This document shows positions 33,228 to 42,875 of a stretch of DNA of 64,000 nucleotides, one piece after another (positions within the stretch are counted from its first letter, which is position 1; each line of letters starts with the position of its first letter). A model generated the notes under the pieces. The model was given only the letters and a program-made list of their open reading frames with translations. It did not search any database and was not told where the DNA came from. Where the stretch lies: NCBI RefSeq assembly GCF_016412875.1, contig NZ_JAEKPD010000005.1, forward strand, positions 1 to 64,000, read 5' to 3'. Origin of the DNA: Palleronia pontilimi. Lineage in GTDB: Bacteria; Pseudomonadota; Alphaproteobacteria; Rhodobacterales; Rhodobacteraceae. A program made the translations under genes and the position numbers.

Positions 33228-35786
33228 CTAGCGGATCGGGGGTGCAGATCCCAGGTCTTCGCCTTCGCGGATCGCCAGATGCGCCGCGGCCATCCGGGCG
33301 ACGGGCACGCGGAACGGCGAACACGACACGTAATCGAAGCCCAGGCGTCGGCAAAAGGCGATCGAGTCCGGATCGCCCCCGTGTTCGCCGCAAAGCGACA
33401 GGGTCATGGACGGTCGCGCCGCCCGCCCGCGGGCGGCACCGATTTCAAGCAGCTCGCCCACACCATCTGTGTCGAGTTGCAAGAACGGGTCGTCCGGGAA
33501 CACCCCCTGCCCCACATAGGCCGACATGAACCGGCCCGCATCGTCGCGCGACAGCCCGTAGGTCATCTGCGTCAGGTCGTTGGTGCCGAAGCTCAGGAAG
33601 GTGGCGCAATCCGCGATCTCGCCCGCGCGCAGCGCCGCGCGCGGGGTTTCGACCATCACGCCCAGGGCGTAGTCCACGCTCTGGCCCGTCTCGACCTCGA
33701 TCGCGTCGGCGACGGCGGCGATGCGCGCACGCACGATCTCGACCTCGCGCTTGGCCGATACGAGCGGGATCATGATCTCGGGCGCGACACGGGGCTCGGT
33801 GGCCAGCGCGGCCTCGAATATGGCGCGGGCCTGCATCTCGTAGATCTCGGGCACGGCGATGCCCAGCCGCACGCCGCGCATCCCCAGCATCGGGTTGACC
33901 TCGGTCAGGGACTGCACCCGCTCGGTCACGGCGCTGAGCGGCAGATCCAGCGCGGCGGCAAGCGACAGCATCCCCGCGCGGTCGGTCGGCAGGAACTCGT
34001 GCAGGGGCGGGTCGAGCAGCCGGATGCAGACCGGACGCCCCGCCATGATCGTGAACAGTTCCTTGAAATCGGCGCGTTGGACGGGAAGCAGTTGTTCCAG
34101 GGCGGCGCGCCGGTCCTCGGGCCGGGCGGCGAAGATCATCTCGCGCATGACCGTCAACCGCCCTTCTTCGAAGAACATGTGCTCGGTGCGGCACAGCCCG
34201 ATGCCGTCGGCCTGGAAGCGATCGGCGACCCGCGCCTCGGCGGGGGTGTCGCAATTGGCGCGGATGGAGATGTCGCGCTGCTCGTCGGCCCAGTTCAGCA
34301 GGGTGCGGAAGGCCGGGTCCATCGCCGGTTCCAGAAGGGGTGCGGCGCCGCGGATGATACGGCCCGCCGAGCCGTCCAGCGTGACCAAGTCGCCCGCCTT
34401 CAACTGGGTGCCGTCGTCGGCGGTCAGGGTCTTCTCGCGCAGGTCGATATGCAGGGTGTTCGCACCCACCACGCAAGGCAGGCCAAGCCCGCGCGCGATA
34501 ACCGCGGCGTGGCTGGTGGCCCCGCCGCGCTGGGTCAGGATCCCGACCGAGGCGTGCATTCCCAGCACATCGCCCGGCGTCGTCTCGCGGCGGACGAGCA
34601 CGCACCGTTCCTCGCGCGCGGCGGCGGATTGGGCGTCGGCCGCGGTGAAGACCAGCCGCCCTGTCGCAGCACCAGGGGACGCGGCGATGCCCTTGCCGAA
34701 CACTTCGAAGGTGCCTTCTGGATCGACCTGGGGGTGCAGCACGTCCAGAAGCGTGCGCGGCGCGATGCGCAACACGGCTTCGGCCTCGGGGATGATGCCG
34801 TCGGTGGCCAGCGCGACGGCGATGCGCAGCGCGGCGCGGGCGCTGCGCTTAACGCGCAGAGCGTCCAGGATGTGCAGCGTTCCGTGCGAGACGGTGAATT
34901 CGATCTGCATTTCCTCGCGCAGACGCTGGCGGCAGATCGCCCCGTGATCTTGCAGCGCCTCGAAAATCTCGGGCGCGCGCTCTTCCAGGGACGGGCCGCG
35001 CTTGTCGCGGGTCAGATAAAGGGCGGGCACGTCCTTCAAAAGCGCCTCGCGGCCCTGGGACTGGTTCAAGTAGCGTCCGGTGATCTGCGGCTGGCCCTCG
35101 GCCGAGTTGACGAACTGGATGACGCCCGAGCCGGACTCGCCCCGCTCGGGATCGCCCACGCCCATGACCATCTGCTGCACCACAAGGCCAAGCCCGGCAT
35201 CGGCGGGGGCGCCGCGCGCTTCGCGCAGCAGCCGCGCTGTGGTTCCGTCCCAGGCGCGCGCCATGGATTTCAGCACGTCGGCCAGTTGCAGCGCCGGATC
35301 CTGGGGGAAGGGCTCGTCCAGAGCCGCCTCATAGGCTTTCTGCAGCGCCCGGATCGTGGTCTGGCCGTCGAAGATATGCGGGTCCAGCCGCGAGATCTGC
35401 AGCGCGTAGGCCTGGATGAAACGGGCGTAGATCGCGTCCGCCGCCTGCACGCCGATGCTGCGCTGCAGCAGGTCGTGGGTGCGGTCGGTCATGCCGATAT
35501 TCAGCAGGGTCGATGGACCGCCCCAGTCCGGCTGCGCCGTCGACGGGCGCACCGACACCAGCGGCATCTCAGGATCCATGGCGGCCAGAATGCCCGCGCA
35601 GTCAAGGCGTTCGCCCGCGCCCACGGACGCGACGGTGTCGAAATTCAGCGCCAGCGTCCGCGGCACCGGCAGGCCCAGCCGGACCAGCCGTTGCAGGCAT
35701 TTCGCGCGGCCCCCATGGACGGGCACACGGATATTGGCGGTGGGGGTGATCTCGGTCACGCCCGGAAAGGGGTGGTTATGCTGCAC
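33228..35786 (-). CDS. Pyruvate, phosphate dikinase-like protein with divergent ATP domain
   Basis: The 852-residue protein starts at a GTG with AGGAG upstream. The swivelling domain has the phosphotransfer His in GGATSHAAVIARG (H426), and the C-terminal TIM barrel has ADGIGLCRTEHMFF, GTNDLTQMTYGLSRDD and LCGEHGGDP, all intact for PEP/pyruvate. The N-terminal ATP-grasp part is strongly altered: GGRAK where PPDK has GGKGA, and QIEF and ILDAL where PPDK has DIEF and MLQTR. True PPDK interconverts PEP and pyruvate using ATP and phosphate; with these changes the nucleotide half-reaction is uncertain. It lies downstream of glyS on the same strand. Confidence 0.8.
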   Translation of the reverse strand: MQHNHPFPGVTEITPTANIRVPVHGGRAKCLQRLVRLGLPVPRTLALNFDTVASVGAGERLDCAGILAAMDPEMPLVSVRPSTAQPDWGGPSTLLNIGMTDRTHDLLQRSIGVQAADAIYARFIQAYALQISRLDPHIFDGQTTIRALQKAYEAALDEPFPQDPALQLADVLKSMARAWDGTTARLLREARGAPADAGLGLVVQQMVMGVGDPERGESGSGVIQFVNSAEGQPQITGRYLNQSQGREALLKDVPALYLTRDKRGPSLEERAPEIFEALQDHGAICRQRLREEMQIEFTVSHGTLHILDALRVKRSARAALRIAVALATDGIIPEAEAVLRIAPRTLLDVLHPQVDPEGTFEVFGKGIAASPGAATGRLVFTAADAQSAAAREERCVLVRRETTPGDVLGMHASVGILTQRGGATSHAAVIARGLGLPCVVGANTLHIDLREKTLTADDGTQLKAGDLVTLDGSAGRIIRGAAPLLEPAMDPAFRTLLNWADEQRDISIRANCDTPAEARVADRFQADGIGLCRTEHMFFEEGRLTVMREMIFAARPEDRRAALEQLLPVQRADFKELFTIMAGRPVCIRLLDPPLHEFLPTDRAGMLSLAAALDLPLSAVTERVQSLTEVNPMLGMRGVRLGIAVPEIYEMQARAIFEAALATEPRVAPEIMIPLVSAKREVEIVRARIAAVADAIEVETGQSVDYALGVMVETPRAALRAGEIADCATFLSFGTNDLTQMTYGLSRDDAGRFMSAYVGQGVFPDDPFLQLDTDGVGELLEIGAARGRAARPSMTLSLCGEHGGDPDSIAFCRRLGFDYVSCSPFRVPVARMAAAHLAIREGEDLGSAPPIR

Positions 35787-35875
35787 TGCGGCGCTCCTGT
35801 CCGGGCAACCCTAGTGAACTGCGTGCCGCCAATCAAGTTCGCGCCAACCGGCGCACCGGCATGGGGTGTCCCGCG

Positions 35876-37984
35876 CTACCCGTCCACCCGGGTCAGATCG
35901 GCCACGTCGAGACACAGCTGACGGATGCGATTGAGCAGGTTCAGACGGTTGCGGCGGACGATCTGCACGTCGCTATTGACCTGCACCGCCTCGAAGAACG
36001 CGTCGATCGGCGCGCGCAGCTTCGCCAGTGCGGCCATGGCGGCGCCGAAATCCTCGGCCTGCATGGCGGCATCTATGTTCGGACCCTCGGCATCGAGCGC
36101 GGCGAACAGCGCGCGTTCCTCGTCCGAATCCGCGTATTTCACGTCCGCGCCGTAACTGTATTCGACGCCGTCCTTTTCCTCGGCCTGGGCCAGGATGTTG
36201 TTGGCGCGCTTGAAGCCCTGCAACAGGTTCTCGCCGTCGTCCGTCTTCAGGAAATCCGACAGCGCACGTGCGCGCTTGACCAGAAGCGTCAGGTCGTCGT
36301 TGCCGGGCATCGCAAGACAGGCGTCGATGACGTCGTGGCGGATGCCCTCGTCGCGCAGGTGGACCTTCAGGCGGTCGTGGAGGAAGGCGAGGAGGTCCGG
36401 TCCGTAGACATCGAAGTTCGGACCTGAAATGCCGTCCTCGTTCTCGGCGATCAACATGTCTGCTTTCGAGAAGATACGATCTTCGAGAAGCTTTATTCGT
36501 ATGTCGTTCACGAGCAGCAGCCGGATCACCCCCAGCGCGGCGCGGCGCAAGGCGAACGGGTCCTTCGAGCCGGTCGGCTTCTCGTCGATGGCCCAGAAGC
36601 CCGTCAGCTTGTCGATCTTCTCGGCCAGCGACACGGCGACCGAGACGGGCGCGGTGGGCACGGTGTCCGAGGGGCCAAGCGGCGCGTAATGCTCGGCCAC
36701 GGCGTCGGCCACTTCCGCGGGAAACCCGGCTTCCAGCGCGTAGTAACGGCCCATGATCCCCTGCAACTCGGGGAACTCGTAAACCATTTCCGAGGTCAGG
36801 TCGGCCTTGGCCAGCCGCGCGGCCTGTTCGGCGGCGTCCGGGTCGGCGCCGACGGCAGGGGCCAGCTCGCGGGCCAGTGCCGCGATGCGCGCGACCCGCT
36901 CGGCCTCCGAGCCCAGCTTGGCGTGGAAGGTGACGCTGGCCAGGTTCTCGATCCAGGGCTGCATCTTCGCATCACGCGCCACACGCAGGTCGTTTTCCCA
37001 GAAGAAGGCGCCATCGGCCAGGCGGGCGGACAGGACGCGCTGGTTGCCCGCAAGGATCGTGGCACCGTGATCGGCCGTCTCGCGGTTGGCGACCGTCACG
37101 AATTGGACGATCTGCCCGGTTTTCGGGTCGCGGACCGAAAAGAACTTCTGGTGTTCGCGCATCGAGGTCTGAAGCACCTCGGGCGGAAGCCCCAGATACG
37201 CGTCGTTGATCCGGCCCATCAGCGTCACGGGCCATTCGACCAGCCCCGCGACCTCCTGCAAAAGGCCCGCGTCTTCCACCACTTCGAGCCCGTTGGCGAA
37301 GGCCGCGTTGGTGGCGTCGTGCCAGATCGCGTCGGCCCGCTCGACCGGATCCAGGATTACGCGGGCGCGCTTCAGCTTGGCCACGTAATCGTCGAAGCCC
37401 GTCACGCGGATCTCGCCCGGGGCCATGAAACGGTGGCCTTCGGTGATGTCGGCGGCGACGATGCCATCGACCGTCAGCGGCACGATCTCGGCGCCGTCCT
37501 CGCGCGTCAGGATGCACAGGATCCGGTGCAGCGGCCGCACCCAGCGCAGGCCGCCCGCGCCCCAGCGCATGGATTTGGGCCAGGGGAAATCGCGGATGGT
37601 CGCTTCCAGGACTTCGGCCACGATATCGGCGGCGGCGCGGCCGGGCCGCTTGATCGTGGCGTAATAGACCTGGCCCTTCTTGTCGTCGCGGATCTCCAGG
37701 TCGTCGCGGCTCACGCCCGCCCCGCGCAGGAAGCCGTCGACCGCCTGGTCGGGCGCACCGACCTTGGGGCCCTTGCGCTCTTCGACGGTGTCCGGCGAGC
37801 GGTCCAGCAGACCCTCGAGCGCCAGGGTAAGGCGGCGCGGCGTAGCGAAGGCGCCCGCATGCGCATAGGTCAGCCCGGACTCGACCAGCCCGTCGGTGAC
37901 AAGCCGTTGCAGATCCTCGGACGCGCGTTTCTGCATCCGGGCGGGGATCTCTTCGGAAAACAGCTCGATCAGCAGGTCGGGCAT
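35876..37984 (-). CDS. glyS: Glycyl-tRNA synthetase beta subunit
   Basis: GlyS is the tRNA-binding subunit of the bacterial alpha2-beta2 glycyl-tRNA synthetase. It begins [18 protein letters not shown], has the GKVYYATI-like block (KKGQVYYATIKRPG), the HD-like central domain and a C-terminal DALR-type anticodon domain ending in RQLCLDVADLTRVDG. The ATG at 37984 overlaps the upstream stop as TGATG and has GAGGAG about 8 bases before it; a GTG at 37987 is in frame. Length is 702 residues. A DUF6446 gene separates it from glyQ. Confidence 0.97.
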   Translation of the reverse strand: MPDLLIELFSEEIPARMQKRASEDLQRLVTDGLVESGLTYAHAGAFATPRRLTLALEGLLDRSPDTVEERKGPKVGAPDQAVDGFLRGAGVSRDDLEIRDDKKGQVYYATIKRPGRAAADIVAEVLEATIRDFPWPKSMRWGAGGLRWVRPLHRILCILTREDGAEIVPLTVDGIVAADITEGHRFMAPGEIRVTGFDDYVAKLKRARVILDPVERADAIWHDATNAAFANGLEVVEDAGLLQEVAGLVEWPVTLMGRINDAYLGLPPEVLQTSMREHQKFFSVRDPKTGQIVQFVTVANRETADHGATILAGNQRVLSARLADGAFFWENDLRVARDAKMQPWIENLASVTFHAKLGSEAERVARIAALARELAPAVGADPDAAEQAARLAKADLTSEMVYEFPELQGIMGRYYALEAGFPAEVADAVAEHYAPLGPSDTVPTAPVSVAVSLAEKIDKLTGFWAIDEKPTGSKDPFALRRAALGVIRLLLVNDIRIKLLEDRIFSKADMLIAENEDGISGPNFDVYGPDLLAFLHDRLKVHLRDEGIRHDVIDACLAMPGNDDLTLLVKRARALSDFLKTDDGENLLQGFKRANNILAQAEEKDGVEYSYGADVKYADSDEERALFAALDAEGPNIDAAMQAEDFGAAMAALAKLRAPIDAFFEAVQVNSDVQIVRRNRLNLLNRIRQLCLDVADLTRVDG

Positions 37985-38505
37985 CACTCAAACTCCTCGC
38001 GCGGGGGGCAGGCTTCGCCGACGGGGGTGCCGTCATAGGCCTTTTCGCCGCAATTGTTCAGCTGGTGCCAGATGAAGCCGCGCCCGTCGTCCAGGATGGC
38101 GACGATCCGGTCGGCGCCGTAGGCCACGTTCTTTTGCGACAGAAACGTGGCGCCGCGGCCATCGGCCAGCGCCGCGCCGATGGCATCGGCATCAAAACAA
38201 TCGAACCAGCGGGGCGCGTTCAGCGGTTGCGCGTCCACCGGCGTGAACGTGGCGCGCGCCTCGGACGGGGTCAGGTCGGTGGTGAAGCAGGCCCGGAAGC
38301 GGATGGGCGACGAATTGGCGTCGATGGCTTTGATGTCGCGCGCGTCGATCCGGCGCGGCGCACCATCGCCCTGCGGGATCAGCGCCACTTCGGACGCTTC
38401 CAGCGTCACCTCGTCGTAATAGTGATAGACCTGCAGGTAATAGACCGAGATCGCCACCACGATCCCGGTCAGCACGATCGCAGCGGTCATGATCTTGCCG
38501 ATCAT
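37984..38505 (-). CDS. DUF6446-like single-helix membrane protein between glyQ and glyS
   Basis: A 173-residue protein with one N-terminal membrane helix ([25 protein letters not shown] split here as residues 3-25) and a soluble, probably periplasmic domain. This contains [49 protein letters not shown] and a final CPPREEF, with four cysteines that could pair in the periplasm. It resembles the DUF6446 family known from Rhodobacterales; its function is unknown. The start overlaps the glyQ stop (ATGA) and its stop overlaps the glyS start (TGATG), so it is tightly coupled to both synthetase subunits. Confidence 0.82.
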   Translation of the reverse strand: MIGKIMTAAIVLTGIVVAISVYYLQVYHYYDEVTLEASEVALIPQGDGAPRRIDARDIKAIDANSSPIRFRACFTTDLTPSEARATFTPVDAQPLNAPRWFDCFDADAIGAALADGRGATFLSQKNVAYGADRIVAILDDGRGFIWHQLNNCGEKAYDGTPVGEACPPREEFE

Positions 38506-39419
38506 GCCGCGCGGCCGCCCGCGCCCGTCCGCAGAAACGCGTCGGCGCACATCTTGGTCAGCGCCCGGACCCGACCGATGAACGCCTGCCGTTCGGTTAC
38601 CGAAATCACGCCCCGCGCGTCCAGAAGGTTGAAGACATGGCTGGCCTTGATCGCCTGGTCATAGGCCGGCTGCGCCATGACGATGTGGCGACCGGTCTTG
38701 GGGTCGGTGTCGGGCTGGTCGAGGATGCGGGCGCATTCGGCCTCGGCATCCTGGAAATGCTGCAGCAGCGTGGCCGTGTCCGCGGTGTCGAAGTTCCAGC
38801 GGGCGTATTGCGCCTCGGCCTCGCGGAAGACGTCGCCGTAGGTCAGCGGGATCGGCGCATCGGGCGGGTTGAAGGGCATGGCGTTGCCATCATCGAAGCC
38901 CAGCACGTACATGGCCAGCCGTTCCAGCCCGTAGGTCAGCTCGCCCGACACCGGGTGGCAATCGTGGCCGCCAACCTGCTGGAAGTAGGTGAATTGCGAC
39001 ACTTCCATGCCGTCGCACCAGACCTCCCACCCAAGACCCCAGGCGCCCAGCGTCGGGCTTTCCCAATCGTCCTCGACGAAGCGGATGTCGTGCAGCTCGG
39101 CGTTGATGCCGATGGCTTCGAGCGAGCCGAGGTAGAGCTCTTGCAGATCGGGGGGCGACGGTTTGATGATGACCTGGAACTGGTAGTAGTGCTGCCAGCG
39201 GTTGGGGCTGTCGCCATAGCGCCCATCGGTGGGTCGGCGGGACGGCTGCACATAGGCGGCCGACCAGGGCGTCGGGCCCAGCGCGCGCAGGGTCGTGGCG
39301 GGATGGAAAGTGCCCGCGCCGACCTCCATGTCGTAGGGTTGCAGCACCGCGCAGCCCGCATCCGCCCAGTACTTTTGCAGGGCCAGAATGATATCCTGGA
39401 AACAGCGCGGTTGGGCCAT
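38502..39419 (-). CDS. glyQ: Glycyl-tRNA synthetase alpha subunit
   Basis: GlyQ is the catalytic class II subunit that activates glycine. It begins [18 protein letters not shown] and shows [15 protein letters not shown], the [16 protein letters not shown] block, the [21 protein letters not shown] region and [11 protein letters not shown]. Length is 305 residues. The ATG at 39419 has AGGAC nearby; the frame open further upstream is not supported. It heads the glyQ-DUF6446-glyS operon, with the PPDK-like gene behind. Confidence 0.97.
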   Translation of the reverse strand: MAQPRCFQDIILALQKYWADAGCAVLQPYDMEVGAGTFHPATTLRALGPTPWSAAYVQPSRRPTDGRYGDSPNRWQHYYQFQVIIKPSPPDLQELYLGSLEAIGINAELHDIRFVEDDWESPTLGAWGLGWEVWCDGMEVSQFTYFQQVGGHDCHPVSGELTYGLERLAMYVLGFDDGNAMPFNPPDAPIPLTYGDVFREAEAQYARWNFDTADTATLLQHFQDAEAECARILDQPDTDPKTGRHIVMAQPAYDQAIKASHVFNLLDARGVISVTERQAFIGRVRALTKMCADAFLRTGAGGRAA

Positions 39420-39594
39420 GGTCTGACGTCCTGTCGGATGCGCGGAGAGATGCGCGCCTTGCATAGGCAGAAGGGCAACAAGGGTCAATCGCAAGGGCCG
39501 GTAACGGTTCGTTTTCTTGACCTTTTCGCTTCTATCGGTGTGTCTAGCGCGCGAACGCTCTTGGTATCGGGCTTAAACGGACTTTGGATTGACG

Positions 39595-41385
39595 ATGACA
39601 GCTTTTTTCCGCGCCACGCTGATGGCCCTGACCCTGATCGCAGCGCTTCCGGCCCTGGCGCAGACCGCGGATCGCTATATCCAGATCGAGGCGCAGTCGG
39701 GCGTGAACGCCGCGTTGCGCGCGGCCCAGCGCTATGACGCGCGGCTCGACCGGGTCGAAGGCTACCGGCTGGGTGCGACGAATTGGTACGCCATCGTGCT
39801 GGGCCCGTTCACCGAGCAGCAGGCCAACCAGGTGCGGCGCGATTTGCGCTCGCGACGCGCCATCCCGGGCGATTCCTTCCTGACCGATGGCGGCTCGTTC
39901 CGGCAGAAGTTCTGGCCGGACGAGACGGCGACCGTGCCGAACGCGTTGCCGGAACCGGTGGAGACGGCGACCTTGCGCGAAGTCACCCCCGAAACCACGC
40001 CCGCCCCAGAAGAGGCGCCCGCGAACCTGCTCCCCGCGCCGCCGGCCCAGCCGGGCGAGACGCGCGACCAGGCCTTGCGCTCCGAACGCGATCTGGACCG
40101 CGACGCCCGTCGCGACCTGCAGGTCGCGCTGCGTTGGGCGGGATATTACGACGCCGCCATCGACGGCGCCTTCGGGCGCGGCACACGGGGTGCAATGGCC
40201 GACTGGCAGGCGGCGCGCGGCTTCGAGTCCACGGGCGTTTTGACGACCCTGCAACGCGTGGCGCTGATCCGCGAATACAACTCGGTTCTGGACGGTCTGG
40301 GCTTGCAACGGGTGACCGACGATGTGGCCGGAATCACGGTCATGATGCCGACGGCGCTGGTGGATTTCGAAACCTACGAGCCGCCCTTCGTCCACTACGC
40401 ACCCACCGATCCCGACGGGATCCACAAGGTGCTGCTGATCAGCCAGCGCGGCGATCGGGCCAATCTTTACGGCCTGTTCGACATCATGCAGACGCTGGAA
40501 ATCGTCCCGCCCGAGGGCCCGCGCGAAAAGCGCGATCGGGGCTTCACGCTGGTGGGCGAGGGCAAGGACTTCATCTCGCAGACCGAAGCGCGGCTGCGCG
40601 ACGGGCACGTGAAGGGCTTCACGCTGATCTGGCCCACCGGCGACGAAGCGCGGCGCAAACGCGTGATCGAGGAAATGATCGCCAGCTTCGACGCCAATCC
40701 CGACGTGGTGATGGACGACATGGTGGGCGAGCCCAGCGAAGACCAGAGCATCGATCTGTTGGCGGGCCTGCAGATCCGGCGCCCCGAAACGGTGCGCTCG
40801 GGCTTCTACGTCTCGCGCCGGGGACAGGTCCTGACAAGCGCCGACGCGGCGCAATCGTGCCAGCGCATCACCCTGAACAACGACGTGGACGCGCGCGTGA
40901 TCGCGGTCGACGCCGCCGCGGGCCTGGCCCTGCTGGAACCCACGCAGCCGCTGGCGCCGCGCGCCCATGCGGCGTTCCAGGCGGCCGTTCCGCGCCTGAA
41001 ATCGCAGGCGATCCTGGCCGGGTTCAGCTTCGACGGCGCGCTCGGGGCGCCATCGCTGAGCTATGGCGAACTGGCCGACATGCGCGGGCTCAACGGCGAG
41101 GAATCGGTGAAGCGATTCGCCCTTGCCGCGCAGCCCAGCGATGCGGGCGGGCCGGTTCTGGACAGCACCGGCGCGGTGCTGGGCATGTTGCTTCCCGGGC
41201 CGGTCGAAAGCGGCCGCGTCCTGCCCGAAGGCGTGGCCTTCGCCGCGGATGTCGAGACGATCGACGCGTTCCTCGGCGCCAACGGCATCGATGCGCCCGC
41301 GGCGCGGGGCAATGCGCGGCTGGCCCGCCGCGCGCTCGAAGATCGGGCGACGGACATGACGGTGCTGGTGGGCTGCTGGAAATAG
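39595..41385 (+). CDS. Exported SPOR/peptidoglycan-binding protein with trypsin-like pseudoprotease domain
   Basis: The ATG at 39595 gives 596 residues with a signal peptide ending LPALAQ. Residues about 25-95 resemble a SPOR domain (YIQIEAQ, WYAIVLGPF), followed by a Pro-rich linker, a peptidoglycan-binding helical repeat (about 160-220; LQVALRWAGYYDAAIDGAFGRGTRGA), an uncharacterised middle domain and a C-terminal trypsin-like fold (about 395-570). All three triad positions appear replaced: VLTSADAAQSC where VLTxAHC is expected, GLALLEP for DLALL, and SDAGGP for the GxSGGP loop. It is likely a periplasmic cell-wall-binding scaffold or regulator. Confidence 0.82.
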   Translation: MTAFFRATLMALTLIAALPALAQTADRYIQIEAQSGVNAALRAAQRYDARLDRVEGYRLGATNWYAIVLGPFTEQQANQVRRDLRSRRAIPGDSFLTDGGSFRQKFWPDETATVPNALPEPVETATLREVTPETTPAPEEAPANLLPAPPAQPGETRDQALRSERDLDRDARRDLQVALRWAGYYDAAIDGAFGRGTRGAMADWQAARGFESTGVLTTLQRVALIREYNSVLDGLGLQRVTDDVAGITVMMPTALVDFETYEPPFVHYAPTDPDGIHKVLLISQRGDRANLYGLFDIMQTLEIVPPEGPREKRDRGFTLVGEGKDFISQTEARLRDGHVKGFTLIWPTGDEARRKRVIEEMIASFDANPDVVMDDMVGEPSEDQSIDLLAGLQIRRPETVRSGFYVSRRGQVLTSADAAQSCQRITLNNDVDARVIAVDAAAGLALLEPTQPLAPRAHAAFQAAVPRLKSQAILAGFSFDGALGAPSLSYGELADMRGLNGEESVKRFALAAQPSDAGGPVLDSTGAVLGMLLPGPVESGRVLPEGVAFAADVETIDAFLGANGIDAPAARGNARLARRALEDRATDMTVLVGCWK

Positions 41386-41408
41386 CCTGTCCCGGCCAGG
41401 CGGGCCGT

Positions 41409-42215
41409 CTAACGCAGGATCGTCCGCATCAGCGGGCTTTCCGCGTCCTTCAGGCCGTCGATCACGTCGAAATGATGCCGCCCGGCGTCGATCTCGCAAG
41501 GCACGCCCCACGCGCTCGCTAACCATTGCGCCTGGTCCAGGAAGGCAGGTCGTTCGTCGCCGCCGACCCAGACGGTCACGGGCACGTCGAGCGCGCGGGC
41601 CTGTAGCGCCGGGCTTTCGGCCACGGCTTCGCGGTGGGTCAGGTGCAAATCTTCGTTCATCGCCGTTTCCATCAGCGGACGCAGATCCGTCAGCGGCGAG
41701 ATCGGCACGCAACGCTCGATCCGCGCGGCCAGGGCGTCTGGCAACAACGCGTCGGCACACAGCATCCGCGCCGCCAGGTGTCCGCCCGCCGAGTGGCCCG
41801 TCAGCCGGATCGGCCCCGCCACCGCATCGGCAATCAGTCCGAGCGCCGTCACGATCTCGCGCGTCATGGTCGAAATGCGCGCCTCGGGGGCCAGGGTGTA
41901 GCCCGGCATCGCCACGGCCCACCCCGCGTCCAGCGCGCCCCCGGCGAAGGCCGACCAGTCCGACGGCTCGAAGCTGCGCCAATAGCCGCCATGGACGAAG
42001 ACGACCGTACCACGCGGCGCGCTTTCGGGCAGGAACAGATCGAGCGTCTGACGCGCGCCGTCGCCGTAGTGAAAGCCCGACACCGCCCGCTTGCCCAGCG
42101 CCTTGCGGAAGGCGCTCGCCTCCGCCCGCCAGCGGGGCGGAAAGTTTTCCGCGTCCGGTATATGGTCGCGATTGTTGTAGGCGTCATCCAGCGCCGTGAT
42201 CAGTTCCTGTGTCAT
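41409..42215 (-). CDS. Alpha/beta hydrolase, kynurenine formamidase-like
   Basis: A 268-residue alpha/beta hydrolase with the oxyanion motif HGGYWRSFEPSDW, the nucleophile elbow GHSAGG, a catalytic Asp region WVGGDERPAF and a final His in DAGRHHFDVID. The HGGYW start and size are those of the arylformamidase/kynurenine formamidase and BD-FAE-like group, which hydrolyse N-formylkynurenine or small esters. No kynA or kynU gene is adjacent, so the substrate is not established. It lies downstream of hsp20 on the same strand, beyond a terminator. Confidence 0.85.
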   Translation of the reverse strand: MTQELITALDDAYNNRDHIPDAENFPPRWRAEASAFRKALGKRAVSGFHYGDGARQTLDLFLPESAPRGTVVFVHGGYWRSFEPSDWSAFAGGALDAGWAVAMPGYTLAPEARISTMTREIVTALGLIADAVAGPIRLTGHSAGGHLAARMLCADALLPDALAARIERCVPISPLTDLRPLMETAMNEDLHLTHREAVAESPALQARALDVPVTVWVGGDERPAFLDQAQWLASAWGVPCEIDAGRHHFDVIDGLKDAESPLMRTILR

Positions 42216-42251
42216 TTCACAAGTCTGACCCTATCGACGCAGAAATACACG

Positions 42252-42288
42252 CAAAAAGTTAACGCCGCACCCCGGCAGGGATGCGGCG
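42252..42288 (-). terminator. Intrinsic terminator after hsp20
   Basis: On the minus strand, a 7-bp stem CGCCGCA/TGCGGCG with a 12-nt loop is followed within four bases by TTTTT. It begins 26 bp after the hsp20 stop and separates that gene from the alpha/beta hydrolase. Confidence 0.7.
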
Positions 42289-42313
42289 CGTCACTCAGCT
42301 TGTCGGCGAGCGA

Positions 42314-42778
42314 TCAGGCGTCGTGCTGCTCGACCGCTTTCCCATTGACGGTGTCGCCCTTGGCGATCTCGATGCGGCGGGGCTTCAGAGCCTCGGGAAC
42401 TTCGCGCTGCAGCGCGATGTTCAGCATGCCGTTCACGTGGGTCGCGCCCGTGACGCGGACATGGTCGGCCAGCGCGAAGCGACGCTCGAAGGCGCGCGTG
42501 GCGATGCCGCGGTGCAGGAAGGTGCGGCCAGAATCGTCGTCGGACTTCTTGGCGGTGACGATCAGCGCGTTTTCACGCTGCTCGACGCTCAGCTCGTCCT
42601 CGGTGAAACCGGCAACCGCGATCTGGATCTGCCAGGCATCGTCGGCGGTCTTTTCGATGTTGTAAGGGGGGTAGGTCTGCGCACCGGACGTGTCGGACAT
42701 GACACGGTTCATGAGGTCGGCCATCTGGTCGAAGCCGACAGTGGCGCGGTGCAGCGGAGCAAGGTCGAAATTACGCAT
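42314..42778 (-). CDS. Small heat shock protein, Hsp20/IbpA family
   Basis: A 154-residue ATP-independent holdase chaperone. The N-terminal arm MRNFDLAPLHRATVGFDQ is typical of the class A (IbpA-like) proteins. The alpha-crystallin domain follows (about 35-130; YPPYNIEKTADDAWQIQIAVAGF, HRGIATRAFERRFALADHVRV, GMLNIALQREVPE), then a short tail containing the IEIAK segment. The ATG at 42778 has AAAGG nine bases upstream. A candidate heat-shock sigma promoter lies about 100 bp before the start, and a terminator follows. Confidence 0.95.
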   Translation of the reverse strand: MRNFDLAPLHRATVGFDQMADLMNRVMSDTSGAQTYPPYNIEKTADDAWQIQIAVAGFTEDELSVEQRENALIVTAKKSDDDSGRTFLHRGIATRAFERRFALADHVRVTGATHVNGMLNIALQREVPEALKPRRIEIAKGDTVNGKAVEQHDA

Positions 42779-42875
42779 GGGGGTCATCCTTTTCATAAGC
42801 GATAACAGTCATCTGCCCGCTCGTGCGTCCGAGCCGGGCGTCGGTTCACCGGACCCGTCTGGCATCCGGTGACGC

